Position numbers and translations under genes: made by a program. The notes under the pieces are model-generated. The model did no database searches. It was given only the letters and a program-made list of their open reading frames with translations, and was not told where the DNA came from. Of a stretch of 29,957 nucleotides of DNA, positions 29,276-29,957 are shown piece by piece. The first letter of the stretch is position 1. Every line of letters begins with the position of its first letter. Origin of the DNA: CAZEXD01 sp964516865 (GTDB lineage Bacteria; Patescibacteriota; Minisyncoccia; Minisyncoccales; Staskawiczbacteraceae); the NCBI GenBank assembly GCA_964516865.1, contig CAZEXD010000006.1:1-29957 (forward strand), read 5' to 3'.

Positions 29276-29957
29276 ATGATATTTAAACCCACAATTGGTT
29301 TAGAGGTGCATATAGAGTTGAACACTAAATCGAAGATGTTTTGTTCGTGTAAAAATGATGCCGAAGAAAAGCGGCCGAATTTTAATATTTGCCCGATTTG
29401 TACGGGTCAACCGGGAACCTTGCCGGTGGCTAACCAAGAAGCGATAAAAAAAGTTATCAAAACCGGTTTGGCTTTAAATTGCGATATCCAGCGAGAATCA
29501 AAATTTGACCGAAAAAATTATTTTTATCCCGACTTGCCCAAGGGGTATCAAATTTCTCAGTATGACCAGCCATTGTGTAAGGGTGGTTATTTAGAAATCC
29601 CTATATCAGAAGATTTTTCAAAACTGGAATTAAAAAGAATCAGAATTAGAAGGATTCATTTAGAGGAGGATACGGGAAGGTTAATTCACTTAGAGACTGC
29701 GGCTTATTCTTTGGTTGATTTTAATCGAGCAGGAATTCCTTTAATGGAACTTGTTACCGAGCCGGATTTAAATTCAGGACTGGAAGTAAGAAGATTTGCT
29801 GAGGAACTGCAATTGATTCTTCGCTATCTTGGAGTTTCTGACGCCGATATGGAAAAAGGACAACTTAGAATTGAGGTTAATATATCGCTACCATACCAAA
29901 ATCCAAATGAAAAAATCCAAACCTCACGATTGGGGACGAAGGTGGAGATTAAAAATA
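29276..29957 (+). CDS. gatB: Asp/Glu-tRNA amidotransferase subunit B (3' truncated)
   Basis: The frame runs from ATG 29276 past the window end (227 codons visible). It shows the GatB start PTIGLEVHIEL, the zinc-binding FCSC and CPICTGQPGTLPV cysteines, NYFYPDLPKGYQISQYDQPL, HLEEDTGR, DFNRAGIPLMELVTEPD and GTKVEIKN. GatB binds the mischarged tRNA in the GatCAB complex, which makes Gln-tRNA or Asn-tRNA. A short unusual run, LPYQNPNEKIQTSR, sits where most GatB have NISVRPKG-type residues, encoded by CCAAATCC-like DNA words (about 29895-29925). gatA and gatC are not in the window. Confidence 0.95.
   Translation, partial: MIFKPTIGLEVHIELNTKSKMFCSCKNDAEEKRPNFNICPICTGQPGTLPVANQEAIKKVIKTGLALNCDIQRESKFDRKNYFYPDLPKGYQISQYDQPLCKGGYLEIPISEDFSKLELKRIRIRRIHLEEDTGRLIHLETAAYSLVDFNRAGIPLMELVTEPDLNSGLEVRRFAEELQLILRYLGVSDADMEKGQLRIEVNISLPYQNPNEKIQTSRLGTKVEIKN

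Noticed and set aside
1..29957. Recoding of UGA as glycine
   Set aside because: Two genes end properly at TGA with overlapping ATGA junctions, and no conserved protein has an internal TGA apart from the homopolymer frameshift at 6500.
1..29957. CRISPR array, insertion sequence or prophage
   Set aside because: No regularly spaced repeats with unique spacers, no transposase or integrase frames and no phage structural genes were seen.

Overview
The window looks like a piece of chromosome from a Candidate Phyla Radiation (Patescibacteria) bacterium, most likely a parcubacterium. The grounds are AT-rich DNA with tightly packed genes, shortened housekeeping proteins, a DUF8128-like membrane protein beside a VirD4-like ATPase that carries a zinc ribbon, a histidine kinase with a QHHLRTPL H-box, and rplK without rplA beside it. 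UGA acts as a stop (the kelch and DUF6485-like genes both end in TGA), so the code is not the UGA-glycine code of Gracilibacteria and Absconditabacteria. Almost none of the roughly 26 start codons has a Shine-Dalgarno-like motif in front of it. The lineage assignment is inference; no rRNA lies in the window.

Bases 1-6140 hold a surface or secretion block: the 3' part of a Cys-rich repeat/membrane protein, a Trp-rich membrane protein, a VirD4/TraD-type ATPase and a class V aminotransferase resembling a cysteine desulfurase. Bases 6191-7771 hold a DUF4395-like membrane gene and a histidine kinase. Each is broken in reading frame at an 8-base homopolymer (T8 and G8). Bases 7794-12440 hold pgk (with unusual active-site residues), a RecJ-like DHH phosphoesterase, an RNase HI, a SET-domain protein and a PurD-like ATP-grasp protein.

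The RNase P RNA gene rnpB (12488-12872) is on the minus strand, the only minus-strand gene seen. It has a clear promoter and a strong terminator, and its promoter is back to back with that of a six-blade kelch protein. The kelch gene overlaps a CofE-like ligase by 4 nt. murJ and lepA follow; lepA carries an in-frame insertion made of a short repeated DNA word.

Bases 18397-19980 hold no large gene but three tRNAs: an initiator-like tRNA-Met with eroded hallmarks, an elongator-like tRNA-Met and tRNA-Asp. The tRNA-Asp 3' end runs straight into a headless winged-helix gene, whose stop codon lies inside a perfect 34-bp palindrome. DUF6485-like, YjbQ and GxxExxY genes follow.

The last 8.6 kb is informational and nucleotide metabolism: a single-chain PheRS of mitochondrial architecture, gyrB, secE-nusG-rplK, and a dTTP set (dcd, thyA, a dUTPase/Dcd-like gene, tmk, folA), ending in a truncated gatB. 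The dTTP set covers deamination of dCTP, hydrolysis of dUTP, methylation of dUMP, recycling of dihydrofolate and phosphorylation of dTMP.

The observations that most merit follow-up are the initiator tRNA together with the lack of Shine-Dalgarno motifs, the single-chain PheRS with a possible attenuator, the tRNA-Asp/winged-helix junction with its palindrome, the in-frame word insertions in lepA, and the two homopolymer frameshifts.
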